Below are positions 1-10,000 of a stretch of DNA of 64,000 nucleotides, one piece after another. Every line of letters starts with the position of its first letter. Within the stretch, counting starts at the first letter, position 1. The notes below the pieces were generated by a model. The model was given only the letters and a program-made list of their open reading frames with translations, did not search any database and was not told where the DNA came from. The DNA comes from Telopea speciosissima (lineage: Eukaryota; Streptophyta; Magnoliopsida; Proteales; Proteaceae): NCBI RefSeq assembly GCF_018873765.1, contig NC_057919.1, positions 66,520,984 to 66,584,983 on the forward strand, given 5' to 3'. The position numbers and the translations under genes were made by a program.

Positions 1-278
1 CAGTTTCTCATAAATCAATGTCAAGTGGCACATACACAAAAACTCACTCACACTCCTAAAGGAACTAAAAGAAGAGGAACTTGAAGTATAACTTGGATAC
101 ATAGTCAGTACTTACCAGTTAGTATTGCAAACTCTTTTCTCTAAATTTATTTATGGTTTGTACATGATCTTTTCCCCATTTTGTGTCAGTAAACTTTTAT
201 TGAACTCATCAAGGAGTGAGAGGAGAAAGGGAAAGAAATAGAAATAAAAAAAAACTCTTTCAGACGCTTGCTAACGAG
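1..278. other. Left edge, probably ALDH22A1 intron 5
   Basis: No coding region is recognised. By position it lies downstream (minus strand) of ALDH22A1 exon 5 and before any exon 6, so it is inferred to be intron. I looked for the next expected ALDH22A1 exon (the conserved stretch after the end of exon 5) on the minus strand and did not find it here or up to 4039. Confidence 0.5.
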
Positions 279-370
279 CATGGTTCAAAATCTCGCGATA
301 TTTCACCGAAAAATCGCTTAATTTTGTATATCTCGAGCTTACCGAGATGCGAAATCAGGTCGAAATGAAA

Positions 371-451
371 AAATACCATATTTCGTCGATATCTCATGAG
401 ATATCGACGATATCTCGATATCTCACGAGATATCGACGAAATATGGTATTT
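371..451. repeat. 25-bp perfect inverted repeat in the hAT subterminal region
   Basis: Bases 371-395 are the exact reverse complement of 427-451, with a 31-base spacer that is itself rich in ATATCGACGATATCTCG-type palindromes. Long subterminal palindromes are typical of DNA transposon ends and may bind the transposase. The match is read directly; the role is inferred. Confidence 0.85.
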
Positions 452-599
452 TGGCTTAAAGTGTCATGTGAAGGGGGGCTTTAATACAATATTTCGCAGA
501 TTTTGGTCCATATTTCGACCGAGAGCTGCATTTGCTAAGGAATTTCAGTCTTTTGCCTATTCTTCCACTCTTCCAAGCTCTCATCCAACACTCTAGCCA

Positions 600-1514
600 T
601 TGTTCAAGCACATTGGTGGCAATGTTGCTGATGATGTAGACTGGTCTAAGTCCTCAAATGATGATGATGGTGATGATGGTGGTGGTAATGGTGATGCTGG
701 TGGTGGTAATGCTGGTGGTGGTGATGTTGGTGGTGGTGATGCTGGTGAAGAATTTGACGGCATGCGAGAGCGTTATGTGGTAGGCCAGGAGGCCCAGGAT
801 ACGGCACCTGTAGAGCCACTCCGATTCACTGGAGAGACACAGTTTGATCATGCCACACAAGATACGGACCACGGAGCACGTGCCCCCGCACCCCCACCCT
901 CGAGAGGCCCCCTACATACATACAACAGGAAGCGTAGGGGTCGACAAACACAGTTGCAACCTGATCACATGGACATTGATAACCTATCTAGCTCTGTTGG
1001 TGGTTTGAGTATGGGTGATAGGGAGGGAGGACCGACTGGACATTGGCGTGCCCCATCTTTTGACGCACATACCACTCCATTGGCATCGGATTATGGTGCA
1101 TCACAACCTTACGGTGGATATGGATATGGATCATCATCATATGGGCAGTTTAGTGGGGTAGGGGACTATGACTACCAGTCCCAGTCCCAGGGCCATACTG
1201 GATCATCTTTTGTAGATAACATCTTTGCATAGCCTAGCGGACCTAGCTACCAACCTCACCAGCCATACATGCAGCCAATGCCATCGCCTCTTGCGCCGGC
1301 GCCAACATCATATCACAGTGGATCATCTTCTTCACGGACTGGATCGATTGGTAACCCTAGTTTATATCCTAAGATAGGTTACCTACAGTATGTTGATGAT
1401 TCCATTTACGTGACACTTGTGGATGACTACACTCGTTTCTTCTCCGATTCTATACCGTGGTTCACATATGTTCTTCAAACAGAGAGCAAGGACGTCGACT
1501 CCAGCGAGGCATGA
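600..1514 (+). pseudogene. C-terminal tail of a transposase-like ORF, probably hAT
   Basis: An open frame of 210 codons (600-1232) ends at TAG. A second open stretch (1269-1514, 81 codons) follows and reads as its continuation in low-complexity style. The first has an Asp/Gly-rich run near residues 16-50, a basic RKRRGR stretch near residue 112, and Ser/Tyr/Gly/Gln-rich repeats (YGGYGYG) near the end. Such tails occur after the dimerisation domain of plant hAT-like transposases, and the surrounding ends and 8-bp TSD fit hAT. No DDE or dimerisation motif is present here, so the family call rests on context. The YVDD string near 1390 is not a reverse transcriptase motif in context. Confidence 0.4.
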
Positions 1515-2122
1515 GTGGGATTGATCCAGGGAGGCACAGCAACTACTATTAGCAGTTTAGCACTTGTAATTTGTAACTTAAGTTGTGATTTCATTGATCT
1601 ATGAACTTGTGAGTTGTGACTTGCGAGTTGCGAGTCTTGTGACTTACTAACTTTGACACTTAGTGTATTGCCTTTAAGGCTTTAAGCGAGTTATTGAATA
1701 TTATGAAGTTTATGAGAATCATGGTACTCATCAATGTGTACTGGCTTTAACTTGATATGTGACGAAGTTAAATACTATTATTAAATATTAACTGCCTAAT
1801 CTATGTGTATTTAACTATTTATACATTAGGGTCGGCGACCGTATGTCAATCAAGGGTGCAAACCCAAATCACCAATTTGAATTCACATTTTTACAATTTT
1901 ATGGTTTAAATGTGTTTATTAAGCTTAAATAAGGTTGTCCATGAAGTTTCAGGCCTAGATATGGCCAAATACCCCTCGAGATGGACCCCCGAAATATTGC
2001 AGAAAAAATGCAATATTTAGGTCATATTTCGCGATATCTCGGATATTTCGGATATCTCGGTAGGCCCGAGATACCGATATATCGCGAGATATAGTACTAT
2101 GCTAACGAGTACTGCATCTTCA

Positions 2123-2221
<99 letters not shown>

Positions 2222-2366
2222 TTAATGCATTTACCCGGGTGAACCTGGGGTTTTGTTGTTGAAATAATTACTAATATTAATCAATGAAAATAAGTCAGTG
2301 TTCATCATATTATTTTTTGAAGTAATTTCAGAATTTTTTCATTCCAGACAAGAAGATTTTTAATGC

Positions 2367-3479
2367 ATGGTTCAAATTTTTGGTATTTCGACCAAAATTG
2401 CATGAAATATTTCAGTTTCAAAAAGCCTCAAATGACCTAAAATGACCTGGAGAAGTGAGAAAAGACATGCATAGCTTAGGCCTTGTATCAAGTATGACCT
2501 CGAATAGAGCTGATTGGAGGGCAAGGATGCATGTAGCCGACCCTATTTAGTTGGGATAAGGTTGAGTTGTTGTAAAAAGCCTCAAAACGAAATCGGGGTC
2601 AACTCTACAAGCCTTCAGATTTTGAAGAAAAGAAATTGGCATTTTGGCATTTCGGCATTTCGGCGAAAGTTCGACTCATTTTGGCAAGATTTTGATGAAA
2701 TTTCGAGTCATCTTGGCGAAAGTTCAACTCATTTCAGCAAACTTTCAAGCTTTCACCACTTTATGCCTGGGAACTCCAGAACTAATAGAAAACCTCTATT
2801 TTTTTTTTAGGCAAAGACCTTCATTTTGCTACTGAATTAAGACTTGATGGTCAATTGTGGAACATTCACTTCAACATTTGGGTGGATTTAAAGTAGTCTT
2901 TTGGCCAAATTTTCTCAAATTTCAACATTTTCACCTGTAGTGCTGTTGTGGTGGATTTTGAGAGTTTCTTCAGGCTGAGGATGACATGGCCGCCATATGT
3001 CATAGGCTCCAAAACAAACTACCATAGTGGGTGTTCTTTTTCCAATCTAATGCTTCAAACATATGTAAATATGCTTAAATAGGGAATCCTATTAATCGTC
3101 TATGATGACATTTTTGACATTGGTGTACTATTAAATGGTTTTTCTTCATTCTCAAAACATATTTCAATTGCTTTTATAGAATGTTGTGTTTTCTAGTACT
3201 AAATTAGGTGTAGAATAGGTTATATAGAGAAGGATACCGAAATCTATAGTGTATAGTACCAACCTAGGGTCCAAATCCAAATTACCATTTTGAGAGTGTT
3301 TTTTTTTCCTATAATCTAAAGGTTCAAATATGTTTACGATGTTCAATTAGCAATTTCCTGACGTTTTGGGATAAAATATGACCATTTGACCACCGAAATG
3401 TATCATATTTCAGTCAAATTTCGCCCCAAATCCAGAATATTTTTGGTTTTGACAGTCAAAATTGAAATCTCGAACTATG
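2367..3479. mobile_element. Non-autonomous hAT-like element related to the one at 279-2101
   Basis: The left end reads CATGGTTCAAA and the right end in reverse reads CATAGTTCGAG, matching the end type of the neighbouring element. Flanking octamers ttttaatg (2359-2366) and cttcaatg (3480-3487) agree at 6 of 8 positions, a plausible aged target duplication. Interior segments resemble the 3' part of the 279-2101 element (a GGTTCAAATATGTTTA-type stretch followed by GTTTCGG/GTTTTGGG). No coding capacity is seen apart from an inserted RTE tail at 2433-2573. Confidence 0.55.
2433..2573 (+). mobile_element. 5'-truncated RTE LINE tail with 13-bp TSD
   Basis: The end carries the plant RTE 3' signature, GTAGCCGACC followed by TTTAGTTGGGATAAGG and a TTG-rich end. 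The sequence before it translates as the RTE C-terminal type (VRKDM ... DWRARMHVADP). Perfect 13-bp direct repeats, aaaaagcctcaaa, flank it at 2420-2432 and 2574-2586. It is therefore a short retrotransposed tail inserted into the hAT-like element around it. Confidence 0.8.
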
Positions 3480-3840
3480 CTTCAATGGAATCTCTCAAGT
3501 ATAATGAAAAAGGTTGATCAGCTTCACAAACCAGTCCTTTTGGGGCTAATTTTTTGCGTAACTGAGAATTACAGAATCAAGATAAAAAAGAATATCCATC
3601 CAAAAAGGGGGGGGAAATCCATTGTGGAATCAGAAGAACATTACCAATGCCAAATACAACCTAAATGACACAAGCATCAAAACCAGAATTCAAGTCCTTG
3701 GAACTTTATTACAAGCTTACTAAATGAATTTAACCTACTTAACAATTGAACTTATAGAAAATTATTTTACGCAACACTGACTTAATTAATAAAGATTCAC
3801 ACATCAGAGAAAGTTTAGATTTTAGAGCAATAAAAGAAAA
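3480..3840. other. Intronic stretch, nothing recognised
   Basis: Mixed sequence with short A and G runs (for example near 3603-3614). No exon-like frame, RNA gene or repeat structure that I can support. Inferred intron 5 of ALDH22A1. Confidence 0.4.
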
Positions 3841-3970
3841 AGAAGAGCATCCCAGTGCCTGAGGCCCCCGCTACTGCAGGGTCTGGGAAGGGCAAATGTA
3901 CCCAGCCTTACCCCGCTTCGCGGAGAGGCTGTTTTCATATTTCGAACCCACAACCTGATGGTTGCAACAG
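3841..3970 (-). mobile_element. Au-like SINE fragment
   Basis: On the minus strand it contains the SINE body features ACAGCCTCTC, a GGTAAGGCTGGGTACATTTGCC-type stretch and CCCAGACCCTGC, preceded by a box-B-like GGTTCGAA-type sequence. It is truncated at the tRNA-related head. It lies about 70 bp beyond the splice donor of ALDH22A1 exon 5, within intron 5, in the same orientation as the gene. The same family occurs at 7725-7890, 36538-36641 and 44127-44263. Confidence 0.75.
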
Positions 3971-4039
3971 AAATCAAATATATCGGAACCAAGATATCAC
4001 CAACACGTGTTTGCATAGAAGAAAGTTGCAGAAGAGAAC

Positions 4040-7000
4040 CTGTATTCAGGCTTTAGATACCGCTCACCCTCTGAAAGAAGCCAAGTGATTTTCTCGCAGG
4101 TTGTCATTATTTCACCCAATGATGCATCTACCATTGTCTTTCCAGTATCCCGAGAAGAGGTTCTAACATGAGTTAATGTGCAAGTTAGTAAGAAAGGATT
4201 TCACATTAAACAAAACAAGTAAATAAATGATGAATAACTGTTTCTATCAAAGTAACATCAGGAGTCAAGACATGCAATTATAATATGCTTCACTGAGCTT
4301 AACTTTAAAGTTTATATCTAAGAACTGAAACAAGAAATGGGGTGGAATTCAAGTATGTGGGCGTCAAATTTGAAAAGCTGCAAAAGTCTCAATGTAAAAT
4401 TAACTCAACTCACAATGCCTAATCCTTATAACTTAGGGTTACGGGTATTGTGTAGGGCTGGCAATGGGTGTCCATTTACCCACCTTACCCTACCCTATTT
4501 TCTTACCCTATAAGAAAACAGGGAGAGTAAGGGTAATGGGTTCTTACCATCCCAGCTTACTCATCTATGTAGGAACAATTAGATACCTTCACATACATTA
4601 TATAATCTAGGATCAGCGTTTGTTGCCTCCATTTGCTTAAGACTTGACTTTTTGGCATGACAATGAAAGATCTTTCTTTAACTTGGGGCTGATTTGAGTA
4701 GCTTCACAAATAAATATATTAACCTAGTCCAGCCCATATAACCATAACCAATATTTACAAAATCACTCATAACACATAGGACATAAGCCTAATAACAAAC
4801 ATAGACCATTTGAAATTCCTATTCACTAGGCCCAAAATCTTGAAACACTAGCCAAGTTTAGACACCCAGTACTTTACGAGTCTTTACCTGACTTACCCAT
4901 TTACCCTTCTATCCATACCTCATGCAGTGTGGGTAAAGGCAAATCCTTACCTGACCCTATAGGGCAAGGGTGAATGCCCCCTGTTAAAGTTGCCAATTTA
5001 AGTTGTAAGGGGTACATGACCAATATGTACTGTGGGGGTACATATGAGTCATGTACACTGCTGGCAGCAGATTGTTCTAACGGCTTTCCTCTTTAGTTAG
5101 TCTTCTATTTAGATCTTGTTTCTATTTCTATGTCTACCTTAGTTTCCTAAAGTAGCTAGGTTGGAAGCTTCTAGCTTTTCCATTAGATGTATCTTCACAT
5201 TATTTAAGCTAACAAGGGATAGGGATCATAACCACCGATTCTGCTTTATCTCTGCAGAATTTCTTCTTCTTCCTCTGTCAACTTCTTCTTTATTTGATGG
5301 TTGCTGGTTTAAGGCTTGACATTGTTACATGGTATCAGAGCACTAATAAAATAGTGATTGATCCTCTTCCAATTCTGTTTTGATTGGTTTTAAAGTTCTT
5401 TCGGTTTCTGACTACAGCAGCCAACGCTGCCTAACTACTTCATGCCCTAAGTTTGTGATGATTCAAGGATAAACTTAGGCCTACTCTTAACTATCAAATG
5501 ATGCTTATGGAGATTATTGATTAAAGATATCAATCTCTATGTTCTACATCACTTGTGGTTTCCAGTTCTGGGATTTTTCTCAAGTTATTGAGATCTGATT
5601 GATCTTTCTATCCATCCGCTTGACAATATTGGAATTTTGAAGACTGACTGAAGGCCTCCTAAGGTGAACTCGATCCATGTTTGAGCTATTTTTATTGGTC
5701 TGATTTTCTGGAATTAGAGACCTCCTATTCAGCCTGCGGATGCTCTGATTTAGGTCACTTTTTCCGACCTACTGATCACTACATTACTTCTGATCGCAAT
5801 AATGTTTTGGGCTTTCAATGCCCTCTTCCAGGGGCCCACTCAACTGCAATTTCAGAGCAAACTGCCCAACTGATCTCTGGTAATCATGGTTTTAGTGCAC
5901 GGTATCGGAACCGGGAATGGTCAACCCAGAAACCGATATGGTATCGGATCGGACAAATCTACCCCTGATTCTCCTTTAAAAATGGGTTTTTTTGACCATT
6001 TTACCCCTTGTCCATACCATATCACCGATACGGTGTCGGCACGGCATTAAGATCGGTCACTTGCAAAACCGGCACGTATCGTCCGTATCGGGCGATACGA
6101 TAACGATACCTAAAATCATGCTGGTAATGTGTAATAACCCCAATTCTGGTTTATAAGTCAGATTTTGGATATCTGGATATCTCTGTTCTAGTTGTTCCTG
6201 CCGGCTAGTGTTACTGTTCCCAGTGGGTGGTATTGGTAAATACTATTGATTGTCACTTTAGTTTGAATCCCTGGACGGAAGTGTACTGCTGCTATATGAT
6301 TTCTCTCTGCATGTGGTTGCTGCTCCAATGGTTACTTCCTTGTTGACTGATCACATTACATACTCTATTTCTGGATTGCATGATGCTTGACCCTAACCCT
6401 CCAGTTGATAATGTTCAGATTCAGATTACAAACATTAAGCTCACTGGAGTTTCCAATTAGATGTTGTGTGCCCAAGCTGTTCAGGCTTATATTCATGCTA
6501 AGGGTAAGATGAATTATCTCACAGATGATCCTCCAACTGCTAATCCTAAAGACCAACTTCGCTTACTGCATATGAGGAATATCCCACGAGAACTCCACCT
6601 TAAGAATAAGGTTGTGGAATAATATTAACCCTACCATTGCATCTAATGTCATGTTTCACTCTACTGCTAAGGTTTTTGGAATGACTTCCATGAAAATTTC
6701 TCTTAGGAGAAGAATTTTCTCGAATATATGAGTTGTATGATAAGATGTTTACATTTAAACAGGGGGACAAATCTCTCAATGAGTACTACAACAGATATAA
6801 AGGGATTATTGAAGAGCTTCAGATGCATCAACCACTTACCACTGATTTGGAGCAACTCAGGTTACAAATAGCTGAATTTCAAGTAGCTAAATTCTTAGCT
6901 GGCCTACACCCGGACTACCAATTTGTGAAGACTGAGGGAAACATCATCGATCATCTATTCCCGTTCGTAGTGAATCTAGGAGTCCGTCTTTATTTTTGTT

Positions 7001-10000
7001 AGTCCATTACGATATCTAGGGTTCATGCCGTGTTAAAAATATGTTTGATTTTTCTTATTCTGTTACTTTTGTGAACGATCATTCTTGTATAACATGGGTT
7101 TATTTGTTGATAGATCGTTCCAAAATTTTGTCCATCTTTAAAATATTTTATAATGAAATAAAGACACAGTTTGATACTTCTATCAAGGTTTTCCGATCTG
7201 ATAATGCTCGAGTATATACGGCATGAGATTATAGTTCAAAATCTTGCCGAGATCTCGGCGAGATCTCGGAAATCTCGGTAAACTCGAGCTAGTCAAGACG
7301 AGATAGCATACGAACCACAAAAATGTCAAATCTCGAAAATCTCGACCGAGATTTTGAATATTTCGAGAAATCTCGGTGAAATCTCAAATATTTCGAGAAT
7401 CTCGACCTCCTCAGTACTCAGAGTCATAGTACTGTATTGTTGGGACTTGGGAGTTAAGAATTGAGTTTTTTTTTTTCAATCTGAACCTTTAAATATGTTT
7501 ATTAAGCCTAAAACAAGCTTACCTTAAAGTTTCGGAGCCAACTATGGCCATATGCCTACTGAAACATAATTCCGAAACTTTAAAAAAAAAAAAGCACTGT
7601 CTCACCGAGATCTCGAGATCTCAAGATCTCGGAAAACTCGACCTGGTCGAGACGACGAGACCATGATCGAGACCGAGTTTTAGAACCTTGTAGTTTTTCC
7701 TTAGACAATGGTATTATACATCAGTGGGCGAGCCTTGGCGCAATTGTTAAATTGCGCTATTGCAACCTGTTGGTTGCAGGTTCGAAACTTGGAAACAGCC
7801 TCTCGTGCGAAGCAAGGGGTAAGGACGTATATATTTGCCTCTCCCAGACCCTGTCGTAGCGGGATCCTCCTACACTAGGACGCTCTTTTTAATGGGGTGG
7901 CTGAACAAAAAAAAACCAACACTTACTGGAGATTGCTCATTCTCTTATGTTTCATATGCATGTTCCAAAGCATTTTTGGTGTAATGTTGTTCTCATTGCA
8001 TGTTTTCTCATTAATCGGATGCCTTCTTCTATTTTATCAAATCAGGCTCCTTTTTCCATTTTGTTTCCCAATACCTCATTATTTTCCGTTCCACCTAAGG
8101 TTTTTGGTTGTGTTTGCTTTATTTATATCTTGCAACCTCGTATTGATAAACCATCTCCCCATGCCATTAAAGTGTATTTTCTTTGGTTATTCTGGGACCC
8201 AGAAGGACTATAAGTGTTATGATCCTATTACCCATCGGTAGTATGTCAATGTTGATGTTACTTTTTTAGAGAATACTTCATTTTATTCTCCTGCCACTCC
8301 TGCGCTTGCTCCTATTGCAGCTACTGATCATAATACACCTATCCCTATTGTCAAGCCTTTCACTGACCCTCCTCTACAGGTTTATAAACAGCGTAAGAAG
8401 ACAGTGTCGTCTACTTCAACTCCGGTCCTGCTTTCCCCTCTACATAGTCTGATCCTACTGAGGTTCCTCCTCCTGATTTACCAGTCGCTCTCCGCAAAGG
8501 TACTCGTACTTGCAGTAAAAAATCCATGACTGCCTATCCTACAAAAAATTATGTTTCTCTCCCACCTTCCATCTCCATGACATAATTTTGCCTTCTGCTT
8601 GTCCAACATTCCATTCTGAAAAATCATCATGAGGCCTTATCTCACTTTGGGTGGAAAGTGGCTATGGATACGGAAATAGATGTTTTATTATCCCGTCAGA
8701 CATGGATTCTAGTGCCTAGTGGATTTGATGCAGGTTTATCATAGAAATTGGCTTATTTCTTTAGAAATAGGCCTAGGGTTGGGTTATATACATGTTGGGC
8801 CTTTGTTCCCAAGGGTTTTGTATGTATTAGGCCATTTTAATGAGCCTAAACTAGGGGTACATAGGTTGCATACGGGATTAGCCCAATACTTAGTTTATTT
8901 TTATGTTTTTTTTAATTGAACAGGTTCAAATTGGTAGCATCCAATTGGTGCAATTTAAGTGATCATGTGACTTGGTTAAGTGGTCATGTGACAACTTAAG
9001 TGGTCATGTGATGTAAGTTGGGCTGGATTAGGACTCTATAAGTCCAGCCATGTTTTAAGTCTATTTCCTTTAGTATTCTAGTTTCCTAGTCAGTTTAAGT
9101 TACCTAATAGGTTAGGGATAGGGTTAGGCCTTTACTTTTAAATGTAGGAATCTAATTTTGAGTCTTTTATATAAGGTTGTAAGGGGGCTAAGTATTGAAT
9201 ACGAATTTGATTAATAAAAAATATTGTTTTGCTATTGTCTTTGCTGCTGCTGCTTCTCTCTTCAGAGACTGTCTTGTGTGTCATATCAAGACCCCCCTTG
9301 TGAGTAATATCAAGGTTGAAGGACTGGAATCCCCAGTGACTCCTTGCATCTTGTAGATCGGGAGGTCCTCTCTTAGCTTTTCTTCAATCTGCTACTGTTG
9401 GAGATCAGTGTTAATTCAAGTAAGTAGTTTTATAATTCTGCAATTTCATTCCTCTTCTTAATCCTCCACTTAACCCTAATCGATTCCCATAACCCTAACC
9501 CTAATTCTGCCCTAATTAGCCAAAGTTGTCCCAATCGGCCAGCCTTGTTTGGTGATCCTATTACCCTGGTTCCTAGTGGGACTACTCCTACCTAGGACTA
9601 CATTAAATTGTTATCAGAGCTATGGCGGAGGGAAGCTCCAACCAAGCCTCGAAAGACCCACTTCCATTCGTTTTTAAGACCCGAGTTCGCCTACCCAATA
9701 GGAGCACAGCCATATTAATTGTTGATGAGAGGCGACGTAACAACATTATTTCACAATCTGTGGTGGATATGTTGTCCCAGTCAGGAGAGATTTGCATCAT
9801 GCCTACAGATCAAGTCTTTGTTGAATTTGAGTGTTCCTCATACTCTGATGATGCTTGGTGTAAGCCGGTACCATCTCCAATGAGCGTTATTGCAGTAGGT
9901 TGTAATTGGTTAGACAAGTGATAATGTTGGATTGAACCTGAAAACAACTCGTGTGTCCCACCTGATCGACACCGTCTATACCATTTGTTTACTCTAAAAG

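Larger units (their letters stand above)
279..2101 (+). mobile_element. hAT-family DNA transposon, degraded, with 8-bp TSD
   Basis: The ends form a 23-bp imperfect terminal inverted repeat: the left end begins CATGGTTC and the right end, read in reverse, begins CATAGTAC; both continue into ATCTCGCGATAT. Identical 8-bp direct repeats, ctaacgag, flank it at 271-278 and 2102-2109, which is the hAT target-duplication length. The interior holds the decayed 3' end of an open reading frame (600-1514) and an A+T-rich 3' segment with CG-rich palindromes near both ends. No catalytic transposase core is visible, so it is not autonomous. It sits in the inferred intron 5 of ALDH22A1. Confidence 0.7.
7004..8600 (+). 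pseudogene. Copia integrase relic, interrupted by a hAT element and a SINE
   Basis: The integrase catalytic core is recognised at 7010-7225 ([26 protein letters not shown] with the second catalytic Asp), resumes briefly at 7690-7724 (DNGIIHQ), and continues from 7893 to about 8240 ([32 protein letters not shown], then the GCVCF and YKCYDP blocks). A degraded spacer follows to about 8600. Frames are broken, with a stop in the first third. The two interruptions at 7229-7695 and 7725-7890 fall in the middle of the core domain. Confidence 0.8.

Noticed and set aside
1380..1420. YVDD string suggesting a reverse transcriptase
   Set aside because: The surrounding residues do not form a polymerase domain, and the flanks are a hAT element with 8-bp duplication.
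269..2109. A 10-bp duplication tgctaacgag suggesting a Mutator element
   Set aside because: Placing the ends at CATGGT/CATAGT gives a better 23-bp inverted repeat and an 8-bp duplication, so hAT fits better; the extra two bases are part of the element's end or chance.
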